This document shows, in pieces, positions 17,182-25,809 of a DNA stretch of 64,000 nt. Position 1 is the first letter of the stretch; the number at the start of each line of letters is the position of its first letter. A program made the translations under genes and the position numbers. Where the stretch lies: NCBI GenBank assembly GCA_016712345.1, contig JADJRH010000011.1:558001-622000 (forward strand), given 5' to 3'. A model generated the notes under the pieces. The model did not search any database. It was not told where the DNA came from and saw nothing but the letters and a program-made list of their open reading frames with translations. Source of the stretch: Polyangiaceae bacterium. GTDB lineage: Bacteria > Myxococcota_A > Polyangia > Polyangiales > Polyangiaceae.

Positions 17182-17957
17182 TTACCCGCGCTTGAGCCGT
17201 TCCAGTTCAACCTGCAATTCAACCAATCGGCGCTCCGCTTCTTCGCGTCGTTTTTGCTCTTCTTCGCGTCGTTTTTGCTCTTCTTCGCGTCGTTTTTGCT
17301 CTTCTTCGATTTCAGATTCAAGCTGCCGAACGCGCTCTTCCGCCTCGTTTTTGGTGGTCAACACTTCGTCGAGGGTTGCGCCGAGACGGGTGACAAGTTC
17401 ATCCGCATTTGGAACAGCTGCATCACCCACAAGAAAACGCAGTTTGTTTCCAAGCAGGGCTAAATCCAGACCCAAAACGCGAGACTCAATGCGCCCTTGA
17501 TGGGGAGCAATGCGCTCGTAAACGGCCGCTTTGGGTGTGGGTAGGCGAAACCCAAATAAGTCCCCCCGCGCGCGGTCAAACACAAAGTATTCAGGAATGC
17601 CCAACCGAGCGTACTGCTCCACATTGCGTGTGATGTCCTTTCGGCGATCGCGGCGAACGTGAATCTCCAGCGCAAAGTCAACCCCTTTCCCTTCCAGATC
17701 TACCACCCAACTGTCGCGCTCGCGCATTTCCACGTCGAGCACGGCAATGAGATCCGCCGAAATCAGCCGCTCACCGGGATAATAAATGGGCACTCGCCGG
17801 ATATGTACACCCGGTGTCCGACCCGCTGAAAGTGCCTGCCCAGCGTGCTAATGGCCTCGGCTTTGGAATTGAAATGCCGGTCGCCCTCGGGTGGATGTGT
17901 CCACGGAAACTCACTTGGCAGGGCCATTGTCACGCGCCGTTTCTCTTCTGGGCTCAT
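17182..17957 (-). pseudogene. Uma2-family protein with coiled-coil tail, frameshifted
   Basis: The N-terminal 50 or so residues (M-S-P-E-E-K-R-R-V, P-P-E-G-D, R-V-Y-I-S-G-E) are in one frame from ATG 17957; the rest (Y-Y-P-G-E-R, F-A-L-E-I-H-V, R-N-V-E-Q-Y-A-R-L-G-I-P-E-Y-F-V) is in the next frame, joined near 17785. Restoring one base in GAGTGCCC makes a normal Uma2 protein. The tail holds four near-identical E-E-E-Q-K-R-R units encoded by a 21-bp tandem repeat at 17238-17308. Same-strand neighbour of the intact Uma2 gene, 80 bp away. Either recently inactivated or a base-calling error. Confidence 0.75.
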
Positions 17958-18139
17958 CGCATTCCAGACCAAGGTGGGCGGCGCGTGCGGATCTTCAGGA
18001 TCAGCGAAGTAGCGCGTTTGAAAGGCCGTCGGGAGTTACCAATGCCATGCCCAACAACGCTATCAGGAGTCATGCCCATCGAACAGGCGCCATGATTGGA
18101 AAAATGAGGCGAGGTACACCTGCTGCGTTGGCGGGCAAT

Positions 18140-18775
18140 TCAGCCGGCGGGCCTTTCTTGGGCGCTTGCGGTGCGGTTTGGTGATTGAACGGTGCGCACA
18201 ATGCGGCTCGCTTCATACCCCTTTTCGGTTAACCTACCCACGATTTGGGTGTACGTCGCTTCATCCATGGTGGGCGTTCGGCTCAAGATCCAGAGGTAGT
18301 CTCGCCCAGGGTGCCCAACAACGGCGTACGAGTAATCAGGCGCGAGGTCGATCACCCAGTAGTCACCCCAAAAGGGTCTAAAAAACGATACTTGTAGTTT
18401 GGCATTGGATGTGGAGTCGACAACGCGCGCTCGACCTTCTGCCGTGTCGACAGGGCCGTCGGTAGCGAACTTGTTGCAGCGGTTTAATACGTTGATCTCC
18501 CCATCGTCGCGGAGAGTATAGGTGGCCGTTGTGTTGGTGCACCCTTCTTGAAAGCGCTGAGGGTAGTTGGCAATTTCATACCAGGTGCCGGTGTACTGTT
18601 TGAGGTCAACCGAGGGCACCGTTTGGAGGGGGGCGAGGCCCAGGCGCTCGGTTGTGGAAGGGGTGCATCCAACGAGACCCATGAGGGCCAAGATGCCGGT
18701 GATGGCGGCGGGAAAGAGGGTGTTGCGAAGTTGAATTAGACGGGCGGGTCGTCGGGGGGTGCTGCGGTTGTTCAT
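18140..18775 (-). CDS. blc: Bacterial lipocalin (Blc-like) lipoprotein
   Basis: 211 residues from the ATG at 18775. Signal region L-F-P-A-A-I-T-G-I-L-A-L-M-G-L-V-G-C gives a lipobox. The lipocalin signature is clear: Y-T-G-T-W-Y-E-I-A, F-Q-E-G-C-T-N-T-T-A-T-Y, followed by D-Y-W-V-I-D-L and Y-L-W-I-L-S-R-T-P in the expected order. Bacterial lipocalins of this type are outer-membrane lipoproteins that bind lipids, often under stress. The long upstream frame to 19123 is antisense to the GNAT gene and rejected. Divergent from the acetyltransferase gene. Confidence 0.85.
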   Translation of the reverse strand: MNNRSTPRRPARLIQLRNTLFPAAITGILALMGLVGCTPSTTERLGLAPLQTVPSVDLKQYTGTWYEIANYPQRFQEGCTNTTATYTLRDDGEINVLNRCNKFATDGPVDTAEGRARVVDSTSNAKLQVSFFRPFWGDYWVIDLAPDYSYAVVGHPGRDYLWILSRTPTMDEATYTQIVGRLTEKGYEASRIVRTVQSPNRTASAQERPAG

Positions 18776-18916
18776 GATTTGTCTAAGGTGTGTCCACGTG
18801 CCGCAATTGTCAAGCGGCAACGTCGGATCGGCTCCAAAGCCCTTGAAAAAAAGCTTTTTCACCTCCGGGCGCCGGGGGTGTTTGCGCTGAGGCACCCCGC
18901 AAAGGTAGAACGGGGA

Positions 18917-19387
18917 ATGTCTTGGGTGTCTGTGGTGCTGCGGCCCGTTGTTGAAAGTGACTTGGATGAGTTGTTTGAGCAGCAGCGCGATCCTGAATCG
19001 GTGCAAATGGCACTTGTGAGTCCGCGCGAGCGGGAAGAGTTTTTTGCGCACTGGAAAAAGATCATGGCAGACCGTCAGGTGACCCTGCGGGTGATCGCCG
19101 TGGACGGTGATGTGGCGGGTCATGTGGTGGGTTGGCTTGCGGATGACAATTGGACGGTGGGATATTGGTTGGGGCGCGCCTTTTGGGGGAAGGGGATTGC
19201 CACGAAAGCGCTGGAGCAGCTCCTAGAGTTGCTCCAAGTTCGACCGTTGTGGGCGCGCGTGGCGAAACACAACGCAGCTTCGCTCCGGGTGCTGCAAAAG
19301 TGCGGGTTTACCATGCACCATGAAGAGGAGTTTACCCTTAGAACCGGGGAGGTGGGTCATGGGTATGTTCTGACATTGACAGGATAG
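18917..19387 (+). CDS. GNAT-family N-acetyltransferase
   Basis: 156 residues from the ATG at 18917 behind CGGGGA. Conserved GNAT features: L-R-P-V-V-E-S-D-L-D-E-L at the N-terminus, motif A around G-R-A-F-W-G-K-G-I-A-T-K-A-L (acetyl-CoA phosphate loop), and N-A-A-S-L-R-V-L-Q-K-C-G-F at the C-terminus. The pattern is closest to RimJ/RimL-type acetyltransferases acting on protein N-termini or small amines. Monocistronic; divergent from the lipocalin gene. An in-frame upstream start at 18779 would add a poor N-terminus and is not used. Confidence 0.85.
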   Translation: MSWVSVVLRPVVESDLDELFEQQRDPESVQMALVSPREREEFFAHWKKIMADRQVTLRVIAVDGDVAGHVVGWLADDNWTVGYWLGRAFWGKGIATKALEQLLELLQVRPLWARVAKHNAASLRVLQKCGFTMHHEEEFTLRTGEVGHGYVLTLTG

Positions 19388-19489
19388 CCCCAAAACAAGC
19401 GATAAGAAAATGGAGACGCTGTGAAAGTTCGAGAGCACCCGGAAAACGTAGCGTTTCAGAGCATTCCTCGTCTTGAGCGTTTGGCGATT

Positions 19490-19700
19490 TCAGGTGTTCA
19501 AAACCTACCAGCCACCGGTTTCGCCGGTCTTACGTTTTCGTCCGGGCTACCGTGGCCACAGAACTCCATGTGGAGAACCTGACGCGCCACGCTTTTCGCT
19601 TTTCCGCTTGGCGGCGGGCAACGACCGCTGTGACGCCACGGCAAGACCTGAATCCGTGCTTCGCAAAGCGTGTTTGGCTGTTATCGCTTGTTTTGGACTA
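19490..19700 (+). repeat. Dispersed repeat B, copy 1
   Basis: About 200 bp matching 27357-27592 in inverted orientation, including CACAGAACTCCAT, TGGAGAACC and CTTTTCCGCTTGGCG. Both strands of the two copies keep similar translations because the DNA itself is conserved, so no gene is claimed. It lies in the 386-bp gap between the GNAT and LRR genes, where I see no other feature. Confidence 0.65.
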
Positions 19701-19773
19701 CGTCTCTTCTTCTACAAGCTGTCGCGGTTGTCACGGACGAATCAAGCGGCTATAAGGCTCGGTTCAGTTGGCC

Positions 19774-21705
19774 ATGAGCACCACAGAAACTCTTTTTCAA
19801 TCGCTGTCGCGCGACCTGATCTCGTTTGACCTGTCTCATCGCGAGGCGGCGCTCGCAACCCTTGCCGCCAGTCATGATGTGCAGTTGTTTGAGCGGCTTC
19901 TTGAGGGCGAGCGTGAAGCGTGCAGCAACGTGATACCTGACTGGTGCCGCAATGTGTTTTTGGATGTTCTCGCCATGGCGCCCGACAATTCTGAGGTGGT
20001 GCGCGCGGCCCGCGAGAGAATTACAGGAATCCTCTTTTACGGCCGGATGGATGGGCTTTCAGCGGACCTAAACCGGTGGGTAGAAAAGTTGCCCAACGTG
20101 TGGACAGTCCAACTTGGAAACATTCGAGTGGTGGGCGGGCTTCACCATCCCAAGCTGCGATGGCTGGAACTGGAGGGGGCCAGTGTGGACAACCTGTCGG
20201 CAATTGCAAAAAGCCCGGCGCTCCGAACGGTGATTATCAAAAAGTCGAAAAATGGAGGTCAACCGCTGCGCGATTTATCGGCGTTTTCAGGCGCTACTCA
20301 ACTTACCGGCTTGGAAGTGCGGTCTGAAACATTGGTGGATGTTTCCACTCTAAAGGAGCTTACGGGTCTGACATGGGTAGGGCTCGCCAATTGTCCCGGA
20401 GTGTCGAATATCCAATCGCTTGAAGGGCACCCCAACGTGCGAGCGGTGCTTTTGTACGGAACGGCGGTGGATAAAGAAAGTGTACTCCCGGCTCTTCGCC
20501 GATTGTGTACATGGGCGCGTGACCCAAACTTTAAAAAGCTTATGGAGAAAGAGCCGCAAAAGCCGCCGGCACCAAAACGCATTGTCGAAAAGGCCGTAAA
20601 AGGTGTTCTTTCGCAGGTAAAAAAGCTGGTTGAGTCAGCCAATGTGGCCGACGTGCAGGCCGGGCTTTCGCTGGCGCAGTCGTCGGGAGATGTTCGCGTT
20701 TGGAACGAACTTTTGGCAGACGCAAAATACGACGACAAAAAGTATTGTGTACACGCGCCGGGTTGGAAAAAGCCAACAGGGCTTTTGGCTCTTTATGGAT
20801 TGGTAGCCACAGCGCCCGCCGAGTGTGCCGTTGCGGCTCAAATTCGGGCGGAAGCAAAGCGGTTGATTATTACCGGGCCTGAAGGTGGAAAAGAGGTGGA
20901 CCGGCCTTTTGACCTGAATTGGTTGCGCGCGTTTGGGGAGCTTACCCATTTGGATCTAAAGTACCTGGGGCCGATTTTGCCGACGGATGCGTCGTTTCAA
21001 ATGCCCAGCGTGACCGAAATTCGCGTGTACAACTTAACGGGCGTCGCCGATATTTCATGGGTGAAGGGGTTTCCTTCGCTCAAAAGGTTAACGCTGAGCG
21101 GTTTGACGGATCTTACCAGTGTAGCCCCGCTTTCAGGCCACCCCGAGTTGGAAAGTATAGCTCTTTGGGAGTTGGAAAATTTGACGGCCTTGAATGGAAT
21201 TGACAACCTTCCCAAACTGGACGCGCTGCACATTCACCACTGCGTGCGTTTGACGTCGCTTGGGTCGCTTGCCAATTTGCCCGGGTTAAATTGGGTGCAA
21301 ATGTTTACAAGCGCTCGGGCAGATCTGACGCCGCTTGCCAATCTGCCCGCGTTAAAGCGCATTCGGTTGGATCAAATGGGTGAGGTGGCGGCGTTGCCGG
21401 CGTTGAGAGGGCACGCTCGACTCGACGAGGTGGAGTTGGTGGGGGTTGATCCGCCGGACGTTGATTTTTTGGGCACGCTGCCAGAACTGCGCTCGGTGTA
21501 TTTGTACAATCTACCCAGGTTGACAAGCGTGGCGTGTTTGGCCGACCGGCCTCACCTTTGGTATTTGTCCATTGACCGCTGTCCAAAGCTCAAGTCGCTT
21601 GAAGGGCTGAAGGCGCCGCCGATCAAGCACCTTTCGTTGGAAAGAACGGGGATCAAGTCGCTGTCGGCCGACTTGGCAGCGCTTTTTAATGGGAAGCTTG
21701 CTTGA
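19774..21705 (+). CDS. Leucine-rich repeat protein, cytoplasmic
   Basis: 643 residues from ATG 19774 (a TTG six bases upstream is also in frame). No signal peptide. Two LRR arrays are visible: about residues 105-245 (L-R-W-L-E-L-E-G-A, L-T-W-V-G-L-A-N-C) and about 370-640 (L-T-H-L-D-L-K-Y, L-K-R-L-T-L-S-G-L, L-R-S-V-Y-L-Y-N-L, I-K-H-L-S-L-E-R-T-G). The helical stretch between them (about 255-360) contains a Lys/Pro-rich linker. Repeats follow the irregular, short bacterial type. A protein-binding scaffold role is likely but no partner can be named. Confidence 0.75.
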   Translation: MSTTETLFQSLSRDLISFDLSHREAALATLAASHDVQLFERLLEGEREACSNVIPDWCRNVFLDVLAMAPDNSEVVRAARERITGILFYGRMDGLSADLNRWVEKLPNVWTVQLGNIRVVGGLHHPKLRWLELEGASVDNLSAIAKSPALRTVIIKKSKNGGQPLRDLSAFSGATQLTGLEVRSETLVDVSTLKELTGLTWVGLANCPGVSNIQSLEGHPNVRAVLLYGTAVDKESVLPALRRLCTWARDPNFKKLMEKEPQKPPAPKRIVEKAVKGVLSQVKKLVESANVADVQAGLSLAQSSGDVRVWNELLADAKYDDKKYCVHAPGWKKPTGLLALYGLVATAPAECAVAAQIRAEAKRLIITGPEGGKEVDRPFDLNWLRAFGELTHLDLKYLGPILPTDASFQMPSVTEIRVYNLTGVADISWVKGFPSLKRLTLSGLTDLTSVAPLSGHPELESIALWELENLTALNGIDNLPKLDALHIHHCVRLTSLGSLANLPGLNWVQMFTSARADLTPLANLPALKRIRLDQMGEVAALPALRGHARLDEVELVGVDPPDVDFLGTLPELRSVYLYNLPRLTSVACLADRPHLWYLSIDRCPKLKSLEGLKAPPIKHLSLERTGIKSLSADLAALFNGKLA

Positions 21706-21750
21706 GTTGAATTTGCGCGCAGATCGCTTTTGATCTGCGCGCGGGGGCGC

Positions 21751-23196
21751 TTATTTGAGAATGGCCGTGATGAGTTTGGGGTCTTGATTGGAAATGTGGT
21801 TGTAACAGAGGCCGGCCGCTGTCAGAACGGTGGCATGAATGTCAGACGGCCTGACGAGATGACCCATTTCATCGTCGGGTTGACCGGTGGCAAGATTCAT
21901 CGGGCGAGTGTCGTAGGTGGTGTCTTTGTTTGCACCCACGGCGATGTTACCCTTGATGCCTTGGCCGGCAATGAGACACGCCGACGCCAGGTGGTGGTCA
22001 CGCCCACCTTGCGGGTTAATGACAGGGGTGCGTGCAAAGTCTGAGAAACAGAGGACGGTGGTTCGATCCCAGAAGCTCTTACCGGGTTTGTCTTCTGTGT
22101 TTTTGAGGAGGGTGATGAGGTCTGCCAAGGCGTCAAACCCGTCGCGAATTAAACGGGGATGGTTGGTTTGCCAATCATCGTCAAAGTGCGCGTCGGTAAT
22201 ATTGACGAGACGCAGGAGAACCACCTGACTGATGCGGTTAACCAACGCCTGAGCGGCGAGTGCCGCCTGGCCCTTGGGTTTGCCTGACAGGGTGGCAGCC
22301 GGGTTGGCTTTGTTGACTCCAAACGTGTCGTACAGTTTGTCGAGTGGACTCCCCACCGGGGGCGCGGCCTTAAAGTCAAAGTGTTTCCACAACCCGCCGT
22401 TGGCCAGCGTTTGAGCCGTATTCCAAGCAGAGAGATGGGTAGAAACGTGATCGGCACCGTCGTATTGAAGATGCTCACAGAAAGCGGCATGGTGGAACTC
22501 GGCCGCGGCTTGGTCAACTTTACCATGCAGGCCCAGCGACGCGTTGAGCGGCCGAAGCACTTGAGCCATTTCTGCATAGCTTGGAACGGTTAAGCCGCTC
22601 GCCTGGGGGGAGAGGCCCTCGTTGTACGTTTCTGCTCCACCCGCCACGAGGTTTGGAATTTGAAACTCATCAATGTGACCTGATAGGGCTACCCACGCCG
22701 TTTCAAGCGACGAACCCGACGCCGCGAGGCCGCGCGGAACCTTACCCGTCAGGAAGTAGCGGCGCCCAACTTCGTGTGTGAGTGTACCCATTTGGACGCC
22801 GCGCACAACGCACAGGTCGTCTTTGTGTTGGGTGACCAAATTTTGGCTCATTGCTGGGCCAAATTGAATGTTGCAACCGTTTGGTTGGTAGAGCCCCGTG
22901 CCGCCCGTTGCGTCGAGCATGGCCGCTGTGGGCGCGTCGGTGATTTGGTCATAAGCGGTATGGATGCCGCCGCCCGCTTCACCGTACACTTGATGGTTAC
23001 GGGGATCGAGACAGAGAAGCGTGTCCCAACCGCTTGTGAACTCACACATCACAAGGAGCGGCGCTTCATCGGGTGTGGGGCAGTTTCCTTCTGCCTTTGC
23101 GAAGGGTAGTCCAATAAAACCGTCGAGCAGGTACGCTCCGGTTCCGACACCCAATGCGCCGAGGGCGGCGCGGCGAGAGAGCATGCGATGTTTCAT
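21751..23196 (-). CDS. DUF1501 family protein with Tat-like signal
   Basis: 481 residues. N-terminus M-L-S-R-R-A-A-L-G-A-L-G-V-G-T-G has a twin arginine (residues 8-9) and a hydrophobic segment, as in other DUF1501 proteins, which have a sulfatase/alkaline-phosphatase-like fold. Family signatures include C-V-V-R-G-V-Q-M-G, V-L-C-F-S-D-F-A-R-T-P and G-G-R-D-H-H. Last gene of a three-gene run (DUF1592-like haem-motif protein, lipoprotein, DUF1501), with a 15-bp gap to the lipoprotein gene. DUF1501 is commonly paired with haem-bearing planctomycete-type cytochrome proteins; the joint role is not established. Confidence 0.85.
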   Translation of the reverse strand: MKHRMLSRRAALGALGVGTGAYLLDGFIGLPFAKAEGNCPTPDEAPLLVMCEFTSGWDTLLCLDPRNHQVYGEAGGGIHTAYDQITDAPTAAMLDATGGTGLYQPNGCNIQFGPAMSQNLVTQHKDDLCVVRGVQMGTLTHEVGRRYFLTGKVPRGLAASGSSLETAWVALSGHIDEFQIPNLVAGGAETYNEGLSPQASGLTVPSYAEMAQVLRPLNASLGLHGKVDQAAAEFHHAAFCEHLQYDGADHVSTHLSAWNTAQTLANGGLWKHFDFKAAPPVGSPLDKLYDTFGVNKANPAATLSGKPKGQAALAAQALVNRISQVVLLRLVNITDAHFDDDWQTNHPRLIRDGFDALADLITLLKNTEDKPGKSFWDRTTVLCFSDFARTPVINPQGGRDHHLASACLIAGQGIKGNIAVGANKDTTYDTRPMNLATGQPDDEMGHLVRPSDIHATVLTAAGLCYNHISNQDPKLITAILK

Positions 23197-23211
23197 CTCG
23201 GGGCCTCCTCG

Positions 23212-23955
23212 TCAATCGTTGTGGAAAAGGGGAGATTCAAAAAGGGTGACACACGCACCTCGCCAGCCTTCGGCGGCGGGTGTTAACTCAGCACCGGCGG
23301 CAACGGCGTTGGCCTCACCGGTGGCTTGGACGGTTAGAAGCGCCTCTACCATGGGATGATCTGTTTCTACCCGCAGGCCCAAAAACCGAAGAATGAGATA
23401 TTGGGCGTTCTCCGTTTTTTGTGCGTCTGTAGCGGTGCCGTCAACCGGCGCCTTGGGGAAGAGTGTACGCGTGTCAACTTGGTCACGCTTTTGGTCATTT
23501 TTGGCCATTTGGAAGCAGATGTCGCGTGCGGCATCACCCACAAACTTGAGGTAGAGAGCCGAAGAAACGGCGTTTTCCTGGGTGGAAGCTTGGAAGTCGG
23601 GACGACCCAGCGCCTTGCCAAACGCGGCGTCGCTGAAACCGTTTTTGCCGTTGACCTTCCATTCTATCGGGTTGCCGTAGACGTCGTTTCCAGCCACCTT
23701 TGTCATGGCCGCTTGAAGGGTGTCGAGCGGCATGCGGCGGACCGATCTACCCATGGGGGGACGGGGAGATCCAAAGAGATCATCCGGCCCGGGTTGAGAA
23801 TCGCCGTTGGCGTCGACCGTGGGATGTTGCCATTCTGGCTGCTGCTCCTGCGAGGTGTCTTTTTGTTTTGGCTCTTGGGTAGGTTCACCCTTGGAGCAGG
23901 CAACAAGGGCGAGGGGGGCGAGCAGGAACAGCGATCGAAGGGTGCGATGGTTCAC
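23212..23955 (-). CDS. Lipoprotein of the DUF1501 operon
   Basis: 247 residues. Signal L-F-L-L-A-P-L-A-L-V-A-C gives a clear lipobox, followed by a Gln/Glu/Lys-rich linker. The mature region (P-P-M-G-R-S-V-R-R-M-P-L-D-T-L-Q-A-A-M, I-C-F-Q-M-A-K-N-D) is helical, with no domain I can name. Its start overlaps the stop of the upstream haem-motif gene in ATGA (23952-23955), so the two are translationally coupled. Likely a partner of the DUF1501 and haem-motif proteins at the cell surface. Confidence 0.75.
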   Translation of the reverse strand: MNHRTLRSLFLLAPLALVACSKGEPTQEPKQKDTSQEQQPEWQHPTVDANGDSQPGPDDLFGSPRPPMGRSVRRMPLDTLQAAMTKVAGNDVYGNPIEWKVNGKNGFSDAAFGKALGRPDFQASTQENAVSSALYLKFVGDAARDICFQMAKNDQKRDQVDTRTLFPKAPVDGTATDAQKTENAQYLILRFLGLRVETDHPMVEALLTVQATGEANAVAAGAELTPAAEGWRGACVTLFESPLFHND

Positions 23956-25637
23956 GGCATCCTCCGGTAGGCAGGAAGTTTAACAAGGTCGCGCACGGCT
24001 TTTTTGAAATCGTCGTGAACCTGAAAGTCGTCGGCGATCTGTTGAACGATATCCCCTTCAAAGTCGGGGGACGTGACATCAAGGTTGGGGGGCCTTTTCA
24101 TGAGAAACTCAAACAAGTGTTCTACCGCGACGCGGTGGAAGACCCCTTTATCGATATGACCTTGCGCGAGCCCGCCGGGGCCCGCTTCAAAGTTGGGCCC
24201 AACTGCGGGATGGTCTGGGTCGTCAAACTCGAGCGCTTTGAGACGGTAAGGCCGAATATCAGGATCGGCCATGCTGGGAACGGGAAGATAATATCTGTCA
24301 CACCACGCCGTGGAAGCGGGGCCAATGCCCTTTGCGCAGGCGTTTTGGGTGGCATATTCAGGTTCAAACGCGCTGAGTACCGTGGTGCCCGCCTCTACAA
24401 ATTTGCCAAAGTGGGCGGCCAGCGGTTCGAGCGTGAGATGGCAACCGCGGCATACGCAGCGATCTGTCAGATCTTTTCCCTCTTGGGCGCAATTGGTGTC
24501 TTTGGTGCTGGGCGGTTGAAAATATTCGCCCGTGAACGCAATGCGGTAGCGATTGGCGCGGCCGCGGTTGGTTTGAAACCGAAGGAGGTAGGCCGGCAAC
24601 GTGAGGAGGCCGGCATGGGGAGATTCTCGCTCGATTTCTACCCATTGATCTTGCTGGAGGTAGCTCAGATTGGGGAGGGGTCCGTCGGCCGGTTGATGGA
24701 TGTTTTGTGTGCGCGAGAAGGTTTGTTCTTTGCTCAGGTAGTTGAAGTAGTGAACAAGTGGGCCGTTATAATGCGCCGCTTTGGAGGTGAGAAGTTCTGA
24801 GTAAGGTCTGCCGCCGGCTGTGTGGAGATCGATGAACCGGAGCATTTGCTCGCGAATGGCGCTCAGAATGACTGGCTGAACGGTGCCTGTCAGAATGCAG
24901 TAGTTGAGGTCAGGACCGCAACCGCAGGGGTTTTTCTTGTCTGCCGAGAGTTGACTGTTGGCGAGCACATGGTTGCACGAATATGTGCCCGCGGTGGCGC
25001 CTGTGGGGATGGTGTACGTTTCACTTGTTTGCGCGTCAAAAGCGCAGATTTTGATTTTTTTGTTTGGGTCGGCTTCCCAATAAGGATGCGCTTCTACCCA
25101 ACCTTCAGCAAACCAGTCTACCCCGTTGTCTTTGCCCTTCAACTCGGAGATCGGCCGCCCGTCTGGGCCATATCCCAAGTCTGACTGGGGTTTGTTTTGA
25201 CAGGTGTGCGTGCTGTCACCGCCACGGTAGACGCCGCGCCGACCGGATATGTAATGAACCACCGTGCCGCCGCCGAAGTCGACCGTGGAAAGGGCAAACC
25301 CAACGTCACCGATAATGATGGCCGGGTTGGTCCACAAAAGACTTTCATGGTAGCGGCGCATTTGAACGCGAACCTCGTCGCTTGCGAGGTAGGCGTCGAT
25401 AATGCTGTCGGGAACCGAGGTGGCTCCCTTGGCCGCTTCGTAATCTGCGAGATCGGGCACCGTGCCGCGCAAATCAATTGACAATCGCCGAATTTGTCGT
25501 TCCACCGGCAATTCGCGGTGGAGCGCGCAGACGGCTTCGTCGGCGGAGGCCGGCGAGTGGGCCGACAAAAGCACCGACGTTGCAACGGCGGCGGCGGCGA
25601 ACGTGCGTTGAACAACCGAGGACGGGGGAGTCTTCAT
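23952..25637 (-). CDS. Exported haem-motif protein, DUF1588/DUF1592-like
   Basis: 561 residues from the ATG at 25637, with GGAGC upstream and a Sec signal ending H-S-P-A-S-A-D. N-terminal part R-Q-I-R-R-L-S-I-D-L-R-G-T-V-P-D resembles the DUF1549-type start; the C-terminal half has a single c-type haem motif C-R-G-C-H (Cys396, Cys399, His400) within C-V-C-R-G-C-H-L-T-L-E-P, and L-F-E-F-L-M-K-R-P. First gene of the operon. Such proteins are common in planctomycetes and myxobacteria, with polysaccharide or electron-transfer roles proposed but unproven. Confidence 0.75.
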   Translation of the reverse strand: MKTPPSSVVQRTFAAAAVATSVLLSAHSPASADEAVCALHRELPVERQIRRLSIDLRGTVPDLADYEAAKGATSVPDSIIDAYLASDEVRVQMRRYHESLLWTNPAIIIGDVGFALSTVDFGGGTVVHYISGRRGVYRGGDSTHTCQNKPQSDLGYGPDGRPISELKGKDNGVDWFAEGWVEAHPYWEADPNKKIKICAFDAQTSETYTIPTGATAGTYSCNHVLANSQLSADKKNPCGCGPDLNYCILTGTVQPVILSAIREQMLRFIDLHTAGGRPYSELLTSKAAHYNGPLVHYFNYLSKEQTFSRTQNIHQPADGPLPNLSYLQQDQWVEIERESPHAGLLTLPAYLLRFQTNRGRANRYRIAFTGEYFQPPSTKDTNCAQEGKDLTDRCVCRGCHLTLEPLAAHFGKFVEAGTTVLSAFEPEYATQNACAKGIGPASTAWCDRYYLPVPSMADPDIRPYRLKALEFDDPDHPAVGPNFEAGPGGLAQGHIDKGVFHRVAVEHLFEFLMKRPPNLDVTSPDFEGDIVQQIADDFQVHDDFKKAVRDLVKLPAYRRMP

Positions 25638-25809
25638 GCAGGCTCCGTAGGTGGTTAAGTAACGCGTGGCGTGAAGTTCATCATCAGACCAAAGGTTAGG
25701 CGGAAGAGTCAATTGGCTTTTGGTTTGAACACGAAAAAGGGGAGTTTCAAACGGCGTGCCCCGGTTTCTACGCGGAGCACATTGAGCATTGGTTTAAAAA
25801 GCTGATAAC

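Noticed and set aside
19490..19700. Small protein gene in repeat B
   Set aside because: Both reading directions are equally conserved between copies and neither has a proper start; it is DNA-level repetition.
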